Origin: a virus
IMG/VR virus record: IMGVR_UViG_3300014050_000031
Coordinates: 1-53,711 of that record
Direction: 5' to 3' (one strand)
Length of the DNA: 53,711 nucleotides
A program made the position numbers and the translations under genes. Positions 43,105 to 50,291 of this stretch are shown here, piece by piece. The first letter of the stretch is position 1; each line of letters begins with the position of its first letter. The notes beneath the pieces are model-generated. The model was not told the origin of the DNA. It did no database searches and worked only from the letters and a program-made list of their open reading frames with translations.

Positions 43105-43773
43105 ATGCTAACAAAAACCCAACAGGAACTTGTAGATGGAATCATCGGCGAGTTCAACAACATCAACGCGAAGGACGCATCCAAGAAAACGGATGGACGA
43201 TTCACCCTTGCGAGTGTACGCAAATGCGAACATGACAAGGAGGAGTTTATTCGCAACATGAACCTCCATAACTCTGCCATGCTTTCTTTATTCCGAGAGA
43301 AAGTGTTGTCCGATATCAAGGAGTTCACCGAAGAGTTCGGGTCGGTCATTGATGTGAAACTTTGCATGGAATACGCAGATCCCGACATGAGTAACCACCA
43401 AATGTTGCTTGAACTAAAGGACAATTGGATGGACAAAGAGCATCGTCATTCTTCCGGTACAACTAAAGCCAAGCAAATAAAGGCGTACTTTGTTTCCAAG
43501 ACAAAGACCCAAAAGGCGGAGTGCCATCAATCAAGGTTTGAGAAAATAAACGTTGGCTCGGCAATATTCTTCACGGCATTCATCACGCCAAAAGCCGATT
43601 GGGCAAGCATAGCTTTAGAGGATGGCTCCTATTATCGTATGCTAAAGATTAGCGGCATTCAATACTCGTTGTACGATTGGCTATGCGACGAACATTATCC
43701 CTCCTATTCATCGCTTGATGAAATGTTGCAGAATTCTAAAAAATTTCAGAGTCAAATCGTTCGTATATCCTAA
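43105..43773 (+). CDS. Hypothetical protein, 222 aa
   Basis: A charged, mostly helical N-terminal half (TKTQQELVDGIIGEFNNINA) and a mixed C-terminal half with Trp, Tyr and Phe (AIFFTAFITPKADWASIALE). It is one of the larger early genes. No family is recognised. Confidence 0.7.
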   Translation: MLTKTQQELVDGIIGEFNNINAKDASKKTDGRFTLASVRKCEHDKEEFIRNMNLHNSAMLSLFREKVLSDIKEFTEEFGSVIDVKLCMEYADPDMSNHQMLLELKDNWMDKEHRHSSGTTKAKQIKAYFVSKTKTQKAECHQSRFEKINVGSAIFFTAFITPKADWASIALEDGSYYRMLKISGIQYSLYDWLCDEHYPSYSSLDEMLQNSKKFQSQIVRIS

Positions 43774-43792
43774 TTAAACACCACTAAAAGTT

Positions 43793-44044
43793 ATGTCTAA
43801 ACAATCTTTAACTAAAATACACGTCAATCAGCACCACATACGCTCCAATAAAGTAAACGGAACTGACTTACCGGTCATAACCGTTAAGCAGGGTAGAAAG
43901 AACACGTACTGCAACGAGGTTGAGATACTTGGCCCAAGTAGGGTCGTGTATTCCGGATCGGGCTGTGACACCAAGGCGTTACTGTTGTGTGGTGCCAGGG
44001 TTGTCATAGAAACAAGCTCACCAATTAACATAATTAAACCTTAA
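43793..44044 (+). CDS. Conserved small phage protein, 83 aa
   Basis: The motifs IHVNQHHIRSNKVNGTDLPV, EVEILGPSRVVYS and LLCGARVVIET are those of a small family shared by very different phages and some bacteria (HVNQHxIRxN, GPSxVVY, CGAxVxIET). Function is unknown. All conserved blocks are present. Confidence 0.85.
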   Translation: MSKQSLTKIHVNQHHIRSNKVNGTDLPVITVKQGRKNTYCNEVEILGPSRVVYSGSGCDTKALLLCGARVVIETSSPINIIKP

Positions 44045-44057
44045 ACCAAACCTAACA

Positions 44058-44369
44058 ATGAAAGACATCACCAAAATCGTTCACATTCAACTCTTTTCCC
44101 CTGCCAGGGAGGAGATGACCCTACTGACCAACCTGGTAGAAGGCTCCATCAAGCACATCCTTTATTCGGGACACTCATCGTACGGCACCAAGTTGCCTCT
44201 CAACATGCTTGGACTACCGACCGGCATGCATCTGCCCGTTGACAAGTTGTACGATGACGAAACTCTCCACGAGTTTGCACAAAGAATCGTACAGATGATT
44301 GAGGAGGACTCGCATATGACAATCTACAAAGTAGTAGACAACAACGTCAAGTTTCACTCATTTGAGTAG
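44058..44369 (+). CDS. Hypothetical protein, 103 aa
   Basis: A helical protein with a Leu/Gly/Pro-rich middle (GTKLPLNMLGLPTGMHLPVD) and an acidic helix near the end. No family is recognised. Confidence 0.65.
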   Translation: MKDITKIVHIQLFSPAREEMTLLTNLVEGSIKHILYSGHSSYGTKLPLNMLGLPTGMHLPVDKLYDDETLHEFAQRIVQMIEEDSHMTIYKVVDNNVKFHSFE

Positions 44370-44400
44370 TTGCAAATGTGGATTTTATTCCTTAACTTAG
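44370..44400 (+). promoter_or_regulatory. Possible promoter before the DUF551-like gene
   Basis: TTG (44370-44372), 20 bases, TAACTTAG (44393-44400). The -7 box differs from TAnnTTTG in one base. It lies directly after a gene and 18 bases before the next start. Weaker than the three main promoters. Confidence 0.4.
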
Positions 44401-44418
44401 AACCTTTAAATATCAATT

Positions 44419-44610
44419 ATGAGCGACGAAACAAAATGGATTAAATGTTCCGATCGGATGCCCGAGCAAGACACTCCGGTGCTGATTTACACAACCGATA
44501 TGTATCAAGCAATGGCTTGGCTATCGAACAACCGTTGGTACTACGAACACCAAACTTGGTTCCTCTCCGAAGTGAGCCACTGGATGCCCCTACCCCCTAA
44601 CCCTTTTTAA
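44419..44610 (+). CDS. DUF551-like small protein
   Basis: The 63-residue protein has WIKCSDRMPEQDTPVLIYTT at the start and HWMPLPPNP at the end, the bracketing motifs of the DUF551 family (WIxCSxRxP...HWMPLPxxP), common on phages and prophages. No biochemical role is known. Its last codons lie in the first copy of a 44-bp direct repeat. Confidence 0.85.
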   Translation: MSDETKWIKCSDRMPEQDTPVLIYTTDMYQAMAWLSNNRWYYEHQTWFLSEVSHWMPLPPNPF

Positions 44611-44627
44611 CCCAATCAAAATGAAAA
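44584..44627 (+). repeat. 44-bp direct repeat, left copy
   Basis: It matches 44826-44869 at 43 of 44 positions. It spans the last eight codons of the DUF551-like gene, the linker and the next start codon. The right copy reads the same bases in another frame. Confidence 0.9.
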
Positions 44628-44842
44628 CACCAAGCGAACTAAGAGACTATTTTGCAGCAAAAGCCCTTGAAGGGAGATTTTCAAACGATTCATTGTATCG
44701 CTCAATATTTATGAATGCAGGTCATGACACAAGAGACAAAGAAAAAGACACTTATGAGGACTATATAGCCCAACAGTGCTATAAAATGGCAGACGCTATG
44801 ATGAAAGAGCGAAAGATTCTATTGAATGCCCCTACCCCCTAA
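44621..44842 (+). CDS. Hypothetical protein between direct repeats, 73 aa
   Basis: Starts MKTPSELRDYFAAKALEGRF and is helical and charged, with an DYIAQQCYKMADAMMKERKI segment. The gene is exactly bracketed by the two copies of a 44-bp repeat, so it looks like a cassette that was inserted or can be lost by recombination. No family is recognised. Confidence 0.7.
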   Translation: MKTPSELRDYFAAKALEGRFSNDSLYRSIFMNAGHDTRDKEKDTYEDYIAQQCYKMADAMMKERKILLNAPTP

Positions 44843-44869
44843 CCCTTTTTAACCCAAACAAAATGAAAA
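44826..44869 (+). repeat. 44-bp direct repeat, right copy
   Basis: Matches the left copy at 44584-44627 with one difference. Here the repeat covers the end of the 73-aa gene, read in a different frame from the left copy, and the start of the 134-aa gene. Confidence 0.9.
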
Positions 44870-45267
44870 AAGATTTTATCCCCTACGAACAAGCCCTTGC
44901 ACTCAAAGAGCTTGGGTTTGATGAACCTTGTTTTGGTGGTTATTATTCAAATCAAGACAATGTAAATCTTTGGTTTTTCAAGGAGGCAAAAAATTCAGAT
45001 AGGGATGAAAGAGTAAGAGAAGGATTTGCAACAGCACCAACCTACTCACAAGCATTTAGATGGTTTAGAGAGAAGCATAACATACTTGCAACAGTGTACT
45101 CTAACGCATCAGGTTATCTGTATGAATGGAGCGACAATGTAGGCGGTACTCATAGAGGTTGGTCTGATTATGAAGGACCTAATGACGGCGGAGTATGGGA
45201 TACCTACGAAGAAGCAGAACTTGCCTGCCTTAAAAAACTAATTGAACTTTTAACCCAAACAAAATGA
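44863..45267 (+). CDS. Conserved hypothetical protein, 134 aa
   Basis: The start has EQALALKELGFDEPCFGGY, the centre APTYSQAFRWFREKHNI and the end TYEEAELACLKKLIELL. This layout (ALALKELGFxExC, P-S-QAFxWFREKH, EAExACLxKLIEL) is a frequent Bacteroidota phage and prophage family with unknown function. It overlaps the next gene by four bases. Confidence 0.85.
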   Translation: MKKDFIPYEQALALKELGFDEPCFGGYYSNQDNVNLWFFKEAKNSDRDERVREGFATAPTYSQAFRWFREKHNILATVYSNASGYLYEWSDNVGGTHRGWSDYEGPNDGGVWDTYEEAELACLKKLIELLTQTK

Positions 45268-45605
45268 AATACAAAATCTTTCATCACCGCGACAACAGTT
45301 ATGACATCATCACGGAGGACGGAGGCGTAGCTGCGTTCTACCACAATGACGAGTGCTTTGTCACGCACTATTATCAGAGAAGCCTCAGCGAGTGCAACCC
45401 TGCGAACTACGTGTGGGACGAACTATCCGAGGGCAAAATCTACATCAAGGATTGGGAGGGTGACCCGAAGGTCAGCGAGGTAATCATGGACGCATTAGAG
45501 TGGCTTGTGTTTCCCGCACCCGCAGAAGGATGGGAACTCGATCAAAGTATTTGGAATGAGTTTTTTCCAACAACTGAAGTATTCAATCAAGCCTTAACTA
45601 TTTAA
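45264..45605 (+). CDS. Hypothetical protein, 113 aa
   Basis: An acidic protein with several Trp and Tyr (NYVWDELSEGKIYIKDWEGD). Beta-like N-terminus and helical C-terminus. The ATG overlaps the previous stop. No family is recognised. Confidence 0.7.
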   Translation: MKYKIFHHRDNSYDIITEDGGVAAFYHNDECFVTHYYQRSLSECNPANYVWDELSEGKIYIKDWEGDPKVSEVIMDALEWLVFPAPAEGWELDQSIWNEFFPTTEVFNQALTI

Positions 45606-45615
45606 CCCAAACAAA

Positions 45616-45804
45616 ATGAACAACGAACTTTTAAAAGCAACCATTCATGTACTCAGATGCCTCAAGACAGACGCTGAAATGGCTCTGAGTGGCGATTGGG
45701 ATACTACAACTCAGGAAGGTATTGACGAGGGCTTTGAGGCTCAGATATCTTTAATTGAACCGCTCATTGACAAACTAACAAGAGAACTAAACGCTAAACC
45801 ATGA
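45616..45804 (+). CDS. Small helical hypothetical protein, 62 aa
   Basis: Two charged helices (NNELLKATIHVLRCLKTDAE and an acidic second half). It starts within the stereotyped linker AACCCAAACAAAATGAA and overlaps the next gene by four bases. No family is recognised. Confidence 0.65.
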   Translation: MNNELLKATIHVLRCLKTDAEMALSGDWDTTTQEGIDEGFEAQISLIEPLIDKLTRELNAKP

Positions 45805-46046
45805 AAGACGGACAAACAATCGGCCAATGGCTGAACTGGGACTTTAAGGCCAATGGAGGCCTTGATATTAAAGACAAGAATGGTAATGTTGTCTACTTTG
45901 AAAATTCAGATGGATATTGGGGTAAGAGTGAATTTGATTCGCAAGGTAATCGGATATACTTTGAGAATTCAGACGGTCTTATTAACCACATCCGCACTCC
46001 CGAAATCATTGAACACAACGGACGTAAATACCAACTAATACCCTAA
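45801..46046 (+). CDS. Small repeat protein (YFENSDG), 81 aa
   Basis: Two copies of a short unit are present: KNGNVVYFENSDGYWGK and SQGNRIYFENSDGLINH, 20 residues apart. This resembles the YD/RHS-type strand repeats (GNxxYxENSxG) found singly in many phage and bacterial proteins. The N-terminal 20 residues include a Trp-rich IGQWLNWDF. Function unknown. Confidence 0.7.
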   Translation: MKDGQTIGQWLNWDFKANGGLDIKDKNGNVVYFENSDGYWGKSEFDSQGNRIYFENSDGLINHIRTPEIIEHNGRKYQLIP

Positions 46047-46088
46047 CCATCCCCAAGCACTTTTGTTTAACCAATAAACCAACAGACA

Positions 46089-46313
46089 ATGAATAACGAA
46101 ACACAAAACAAATTCTTCGCAATCAATTGGTCTCAGTACGGCCAAGCGAGTAACAAGTCCGAGATGTGCGACACCTTTGTGTCGGCCTTTATGGACTGCG
46201 AACACACGCACGAGTTCGGTGCAGAGGCTCAGTCCTGGAAGGAATACTCCGAGGTCGTTGAGATAAACCCTGCCGGTGACGTCGTCAACTCCACCTATTT
46301 TGTAACCCTTTAA
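46089..46313 (+). CDS. Hypothetical protein, 74 aa
   Basis: Starts NNETQNKFFAINWSQYGQAS, with a Cys/His/Glu pattern in the middle (CDTFVSAFMDCEHTHEFGAE). No family is recognised. Confidence 0.65.
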   Translation: MNNETQNKFFAINWSQYGQASNKSEMCDTFVSAFMDCEHTHEFGAEAQSWKEYSEVVEINPAGDVVNSTYFVTL

Positions 46314-46324
46314 ACAAAGAAACC

Positions 46325-46522
46325 ATGTCAAAGTACCCAACAGGATCACACGCTACTTCGCTAATTGAATTTCAAAGAGAAAGAATAAGATGTATGGAAA
46401 AAAGAATAATAGAGTTGGAAAAAGAGAATGACTCACTCAAAAGGGAGCGGTCTAAGCCCAATGCCGTATCAGCAAATGCTATTGGTGCAATGGCGAAAAG
46501 TGACTATATTTGTATACATTAA
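46325..46522 (+). CDS. Small coiled-coil protein, 65 aa
   Basis: A clear coiled coil from residue 14 to 44 (CMEKRIIELEKENDSLKRER), then a short Ala/Asn tail. A promoter for the next gene lies in its 3' end. No family is recognised. Confidence 0.6.
   Translation: MSKYPTGSHATSLIEFQRERIRCMEKRIIELEKENDSLKRERSKPNAVSANAIGAMAKSDYICIH
46482..46512 (+). promoter_or_regulatory. Probable promoter before the 96-aa gene
   Basis: TTG (46482-46484), 20 bases, TATATTTG (46505-46512). The preceding AAATGCTATT matches the motif shared by the 38077 and 39850 promoters. It lies inside the end of the 65-aa coiled-coil gene. Confidence 0.6.
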
Positions 46523-46531
46523 AACATAGCT

Positions 46532-46822
46532 ATGCAACACCCATTTTATGCAGACAAACAATACAAGGTTTGGATTAGAATCCGATTCTTTATTGAGGCC
46601 GACAGCCAAGAGGAAGCCAACCAAAAAGCGATTGATGCCCTTAGCGGACCATCGTCAAAACTTTCTGGTAAAAAGGAAGAGTATCTTCACCTTACCCTTG
46701 AGCAATTGTTTCCTGAACCACCATTCCCAAGGCCAACCATTGAGCTGTATACGCACGAAGATGAGTTGATTTACGACAACCTTTTAGACTCAATAAACAT
46801 AACCGACATTCAAAAAACATAA
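46532..46822 (+). CDS. Hypothetical protein, 96 aa
   Basis: Contains KVWIRIRFFIEADSQEEANQ, a beta strand followed by a helix, and a Pro-rich middle (EQLFPEPPFPRPTIELYTH). The second half is acidic. First gene behind the TATATTTG promoter. No family is recognised. Confidence 0.65.
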   Translation: MQHPFYADKQYKVWIRIRFFIEADSQEEANQKAIDALSGPSSKLSGKKEEYLHLTLEQLFPEPPFPRPTIELYTHEDELIYDNLLDSINITDIQKT

Positions 46823-46827
46823 GGACA

Positions 46828-47148
46828 ATGAAAGTATACCTATCAAATGGATTTAAGGTTAATGGAGGATTCGTGGTAAAAACAAGAGGACCATCCAAGT
46901 GGGGGTATCCGGTTCTGAATTACTGCTCGATCCATGCTATAACCGACTTACAAGGAACCAAGTTTAACTGTGTCATAATTGAGCCATTTGGCAATGAGTC
47001 AATTGTCACTTGGGGTAATCACTTCGCGTCAATAACGGATGCCGAAAGATATGCTAAGTCTAGAGGCGCTAAAGAAATGTACAGCGTTTCATCAAGAGAA
47101 TGGATTCCGGTTTCATTGTTTAAGAGGATTCTAAAAATGATTCTATAA
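46828..47148 (+). CDS. Hypothetical protein, 106 aa
   Basis: A beta-like N-terminal half (GGFVVKTRGPSKWGYPVLNY) and a basic helical C-terminal end (SLFKRILKMIL). The stop overlaps the next start by one base (TAATG). No family is recognised. Confidence 0.65.
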   Translation: MKVYLSNGFKVNGGFVVKTRGPSKWGYPVLNYCSIHAITDLQGTKFNCVIIEPFGNESIVTWGNHFASITDAERYAKSRGAKEMYSVSSREWIPVSLFKRILKMIL

Positions 47149-47498
47149 TGGCCAAGAAAATAAAGTCACCAAGAGCGAAGGGTAACACCTACGAATTGTC
47201 CATCAAAAACGATCACATTGATTTAGGCTTTAAGGATGTATTTACATCAAGGAATGAATCAAAGAGAATGGACGACGCCGGCGTTGACCTTGTTGGATTG
47301 CCATATCACATCCAATGCAAAGCCGTTGAGAGATTGTCCCCAGGTGTTCATCAAGTAATATCCAATATGCCGAGGGATAAGATTAGAACCGTATTCCACA
47401 AAAGAAACAGACTTGGATCGGTTGTCTGCCTAGAAAAGGATGATTGGTACAAAATATTGACCCACCTTGTTAAAACAAAATTCTTTAAGAATGAATAA
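47148..47498 (+). CDS. PD-(D/E)XK nuclease, Holliday-junction resolvase-like
   Basis: This 116-residue protein fits the nuclease layout: Glu16 in the first helix (GNTYELSIKNDHIDLGF), then SRNESKRMDDAGVD with Asp47, then Gln56-x-Lys58 (HIQCKAV). These match the E, D and QxK of small Holliday-junction resolvases and DNA-repair nucleases. The basic ends suit DNA binding. In a phage without a visible terminase-associated resolvase, a role in branched-DNA resolution before packaging is likely. The start overlaps the preceding stop by one base. Confidence 0.8.
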   Translation: MAKKIKSPRAKGNTYELSIKNDHIDLGFKDVFTSRNESKRMDDAGVDLVGLPYHIQCKAVERLSPGVHQVISNMPRDKIRTVFHKRNRLGSVVCLEKDDWYKILTHLVKTKFFKNE

Positions 47499-47709
47499 AG
47501 ACAACAACACACTTTCAGTTGACGTCCAATGGGATGGACTTCAATTTGATATCGTGATAAAAAAGTCAGAGAGTATGACTATCTACGGAATGCAAAAGTG
47601 TGGCTTTCAAATCTTAGAAGCCAAGGTTAATGGCTCGCCATTATCAATTGAAGACATACCGGATGGTGTAACTGAATTACTTTTAGATCAATTCGTTTCC
47701 GACAATTAA
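47491..47709 (+). CDS. Hypothetical protein, 72 aa
   Basis: Beta-like, with DVQWDGLQFDIVIKKSESMT. The ATG at 47491 overlaps the end of the nuclease gene by eight bases and is preferred to the upstream in-frame start at 47467. No family is recognised. Confidence 0.6.
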   Translation: MNKDNNTLSVDVQWDGLQFDIVIKKSESMTIYGMQKCGFQILEAKVNGSPLSIEDIPDGVTELLLDQFVSDN

Positions 47710-47722
47710 ACCAAACAAAATA

Positions 47723-47878
47723 ATGAAGCAACCCAAAGACATAATTGACTCGATTATAGAGGTGGCCTCTAAATCAGGCAAGCCTATTAACGCCGTAAAA
47801 AGATACTTAATGATTAAGTATAAGATGTGCGTTGAAGAATCTGTTTTATTTTCAAGACTTAAAAGAATTAAGAAATGA
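47723..47878 (+). CDS. Small basic hypothetical protein, 51 aa
   Basis: MKQPKDIIDSIIEVASKSGK then AVKRYLMIKYKMCVEESVLF and a basic end. Its helical layout suggests a small DNA-binding or regulatory fold. It starts behind the AACAAAATA linker and overlaps the next gene (ATGA). Confidence 0.6.
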   Translation: MKQPKDIIDSIIEVASKSGKPINAVKRYLMIKYKMCVEESVLFSRLKRIKK

Positions 47879-48156
47879 ATGATGGCTCAAGAGGTTACCA
47901 CGATAATATGTACAAGTATTTAGTTTCATCAAAAAAGGAGGGATCCATTAGGAGGAGGATGTATGTCAAGGATGGAGTTATGCTTGAATGCGAGAAAGAA
48001 ATCGTCAACCTAATCAAGAATCCTGACGCATTGGAAACAGACGTATGGGATTGTACATTTAGGTACAATGGGCAAGAGGTTAAAAAGCCTTTGAGATTTG
48101 ATGATATGTGTTTGAGATTTTTTAATTTGTCAATAAAGCACAAGAAGAAAGATTAA
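47875..48156 (+). CDS. Small basic hypothetical protein, 93 aa
   Basis: Lys/Arg-rich with VSSKKEGSIRRRMYVKDGVM and a beta-like WDCTFRYNGQEVKKPLRFDD. No family is recognised. Coupled to the 51-aa gene. Confidence 0.65.
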   Translation: MNDGSRGYHDNMYKYLVSSKKEGSIRRRMYVKDGVMLECEKEIVNLIKNPDALETDVWDCTFRYNGQEVKKPLRFDDMCLRFFNLSIKHKKKD

Positions 48157-48195
48157 TGATTATATTTGCACAACTAAACCCCAAAATCCAAAAAA

Positions 48196-48471
48196 ATGAA
48201 AGCACAAAAAACATTTGCTGATGGCTTTAAAGTAAGGGCCAAAATCATCAACACGAAGTCTGTCTTCAGCGTGAACATCCAAGCAGACAAGTTCTCTGAG
48301 TTTCTAAAGAAACACAAGAACGAGAAAGGTTATGTGACCATTGACTGCTGGGAACTTGATCAGCCGGACAAGTACGGACACACCCACAATGCCTCACTTA
48401 ATGAATGGACTCCAACCAAAAAGTCGGTTCCATCTCACGAAGAAAGCGCTGATGATGACCTGCCATTCTAA
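48196..48471 (+). CDS. Small protein with SSB-type acidic tip, 91 aa
   Basis: The C-terminus EESADDDLPF is like the acidic DDDIPF tip by which single-stranded DNA-binding proteins recruit partners. The body has FADGFKVRAKIINTKSVFSV, FLKKHKNEKGYVTIDCWEL and a LNEWTPTKK end, like the small phage proteins with FLKxxK-GYVxID and NxWxPxK motifs. It may be a short single-strand-binding or partner protein. A strong terminator follows. Confidence 0.7.
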   Translation: MKAQKTFADGFKVRAKIINTKSVFSVNIQADKFSEFLKKHKNEKGYVTIDCWELDQPDKYGHTHNASLNEWTPTKKSVPSHEESADDDLPF

Positions 48472-48492
48472 AGTCGGGATTACTTTTATACT

Positions 48493-48525
48493 AAACGGGG
48501 AGGCATTATCTCCCCGTTTTAATTT
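48493..48525 (+). terminator. Intrinsic terminator after the SSB-like gene
   Basis: A 10-bp perfect stem (AAACGGGGAG / CTCCCCGTTT) closes a seven-base loop and is followed by TAATTT. It ends the early operon before the methyltransferase gene. Confidence 0.9.
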
Positions 48526-48555
48526 AAGGGGAAATTTAACCAAACAACCAAATAG

Positions 48556-50286
48556 ATGAAATACGGATCAGTTTGCTCAGGCATTGAAGCGGCCTCGGTC
48601 GCTTGGCACAACCTCGGGTGGGAGCCGCAATGGTTCTCAGAGATTGAACAATTCCCTTCGGATGTGCTGAAACACCGGTTCCCAACGGTTCCTAACTTGG
48701 GAGATATGACAACCATTAACCAAAACCCAATCGCAGATGAACGACCAATTGACCTTCTCGTGGGGGGAACTCCCTGCCAATCCTTCTCCGTCGCAGGACT
48801 TCGCAAAGGTCTTGCTGACCCACGAGGGAACCTCATGCTTACCTTTCTTTCAATCGCTGATAAACTCCGTCCCAAGTGGATCGTCTGGGAAAATGTCCCC
48901 GGTGTATTGTCGTCCAACGGAGGAAAAGATTTTGGCACCTTCCTCGGGGCGTTGGGCGAACTCGGGTATGGGTTCGCATACAGAGTTCTTGACGCTCAAC
49001 ACTTCGGAGTCGCCCAAAGACGCAGAAGGGTGTTTGTTGTCGGATGGCTTGGAGACTGGAGAGCTGCCGCAGCGGTTCTATTTGAGCGAGAAAGCCTGCA
49101 AGGGAATCCTAAACCGAGCAGAAAAAAGAGGGAAGAAGTTACCACCGATGCTCAAGGAAGCGTTGGAGAGGCAAGTAGTTGGTGGGATGGAAGCCAAGTC
49201 GCAGGAACCTTAACCAAGCAGAATGCGAATGGCGCACAACGGATGCCGGACAAGGATAATTTTGGAGCCATACTTCAGCCAACCATCATTGACCGAGTTG
49301 CCCAACCGATACCAGTACTTGCCGGGCAACACCCAAATAAGGAAGTCGGCATTGATGTATGCCCGACACTACCAGCAGCAATGGGAATGGGTGGAGGTCA
49401 CACTCCATTAGTCCCTCATCCCGTTGCCCAACCGATAGCATTTCAGTCGGTGGATTATGGAGGAGATGCAACGGTGGAAAAAAGTCCTACATTGAGGGCG
49501 CACGACCCAATGGCAGTTGCCCAACCGATAGGAATAAATGGAAATATAGCAGGAACTATTGACGCAAATTATTTCAAGGGATGTGGCTCTGCTAATTTTG
49601 GGGAAAGAGATGTTGTTGCCCAACCGATAGCCTTTGAACCAGGTAAGATGCAAAGGCTTGGGTATGGGTGTTCGGATAATGGCACATCCCCAACATTAAG
49701 GTCAGAGCCTGGCGATAATCAATTAGCCGTTGCCCAACCGATAGCCGTGGACACCTACAATTACACCACCAACGACCACACCACGCAAACCATTCGCTCA
49801 CAATCAGACACCGAGCATATTGGAGCCGTGTTGCAACCCATTGCCGTGGATGTTTACAATCAATCCATTGATGGGCAAACAAGTGCGACAATCACCGAAG
49901 CGGTTGGAGGAACAAATACTTCGGGGCCAAAAGTTATGCAACCGATACCAATTAATACAATGACAATGCTTGGAAGGCCGTCTGATGATAAAAATCCACG
50001 TATGGGACTTGGAATTGGAAATCCGGGAGAGCCACAAAACACGCTTACAAAAACGCACAGTCACGCAGTTGCTACCGGTATGGCCATCCGAAGGCTGACC
50101 CCCAAGGAATGCGAACGCTTGCAGGGATTCCCGGATGATTGGACAAAGATTCCATACCGAAACAAGGAAGCCGACCAATGCCCCGATGGGCCAAGGTACA
50201 AGGCTTGCGGTAACTCAATGGCAGTACCGGTGATGCGGTGGATTGGTCAGCGCATTCAACTAATAGAAAAAATGATGAACAAATAA
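48556..50286 (+). CDS. DNA (cytosine-5) methyltransferase with repeat-rich target region
   Basis: This 576-residue protein has the C5 methyltransferase motifs: I (GSVCSGIEAASVAW, residues 4-17), IV with catalytic Cys74 (GGTPCQSFSVAG), VI (Glu112-Asn113-Val114), VIII (Gln154, RRRR) and, after a long insert, IX/X (RRLTPKECERLQGFP and GNSMAVP near the end). The insert of about 250 residues between VIII and IX is the target-recognition region and holds seven VAQPI-like units. It would methylate cytosine in host or phage DNA, often to evade restriction. No restriction partner is seen nearby. It starts behind a terminator, so it has its own promoter. Confidence 0.93.
   Translation: MKYGSVCSGIEAASVAWHNLGWEPQWFSEIEQFPSDVLKHRFPTVPNLGDMTTINQNPIADERPIDLLVGGTPCQSFSVAGLRKGLADPRGNLMLTFLSIADKLRPKWIVWENVPGVLSSNGGKDFGTFLGALGELGYGFAYRVLDAQHFGVAQRRRRVFVVGWLGDWRAAAAVLFERESLQGNPKPSRKKREEVTTDAQGSVGEASSWWDGSQVAGTLTKQNANGAQRMPDKDNFGAILQPTIIDRVAQPIPVLAGQHPNKEVGIDVCPTLPAAMGMGGGHTPLVPHPVAQPIAFQSVDYGGDATVEKSPTLRAHDPMAVAQPIGINGNIAGTIDANYFKGCGSANFGERDVVAQPIAFEPGKMQRLGYGCSDNGTSPTLRSEPGDNQLAVAQPIAVDTYNYTTNDHTTQTIRSQSDTEHIGAVLQPIAVDVYNQSIDGQTSATITEAVGGTNTSGPKVMQPIPINTMTMLGRPSDDKNPRMGLGIGNPGEPQNTLTKTHSHAVATGMAIRRLTPKECERLQGFPDDWTKIPYRNKEADQCPDGPRYKACGNSMAVPVMRWIGQRIQLIEKMMNK
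49297..49743 (+). repeat. Five in-frame copies of a 15-base repeat in the methyltransferase
   Basis: GTTGCCCAACCGATA occurs at 49297, 49423, 49516, 49615 and 49729, with gaps of 126, 93, 99 and 114 bases, all multiples of three. Each encodes VAQPI. Two diverged copies follow (near 49829 and 49934). The units between them vary in sequence. Confidence 0.9.
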
Positions 50287-50291
50287 GTAAT

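Noticed and set aside
48161-48168. TATATTTG as a promoter for the SSB-like gene
   Set aside because: The -7 box is good, but no TTG or TTTG lies 19-21 bases upstream; kept out until RNA data exist.
49223-49891. Other frames inside the methyltransferase gene
   Set aside because: They overlap the motif-rich main frame and arise from its internal repeats.
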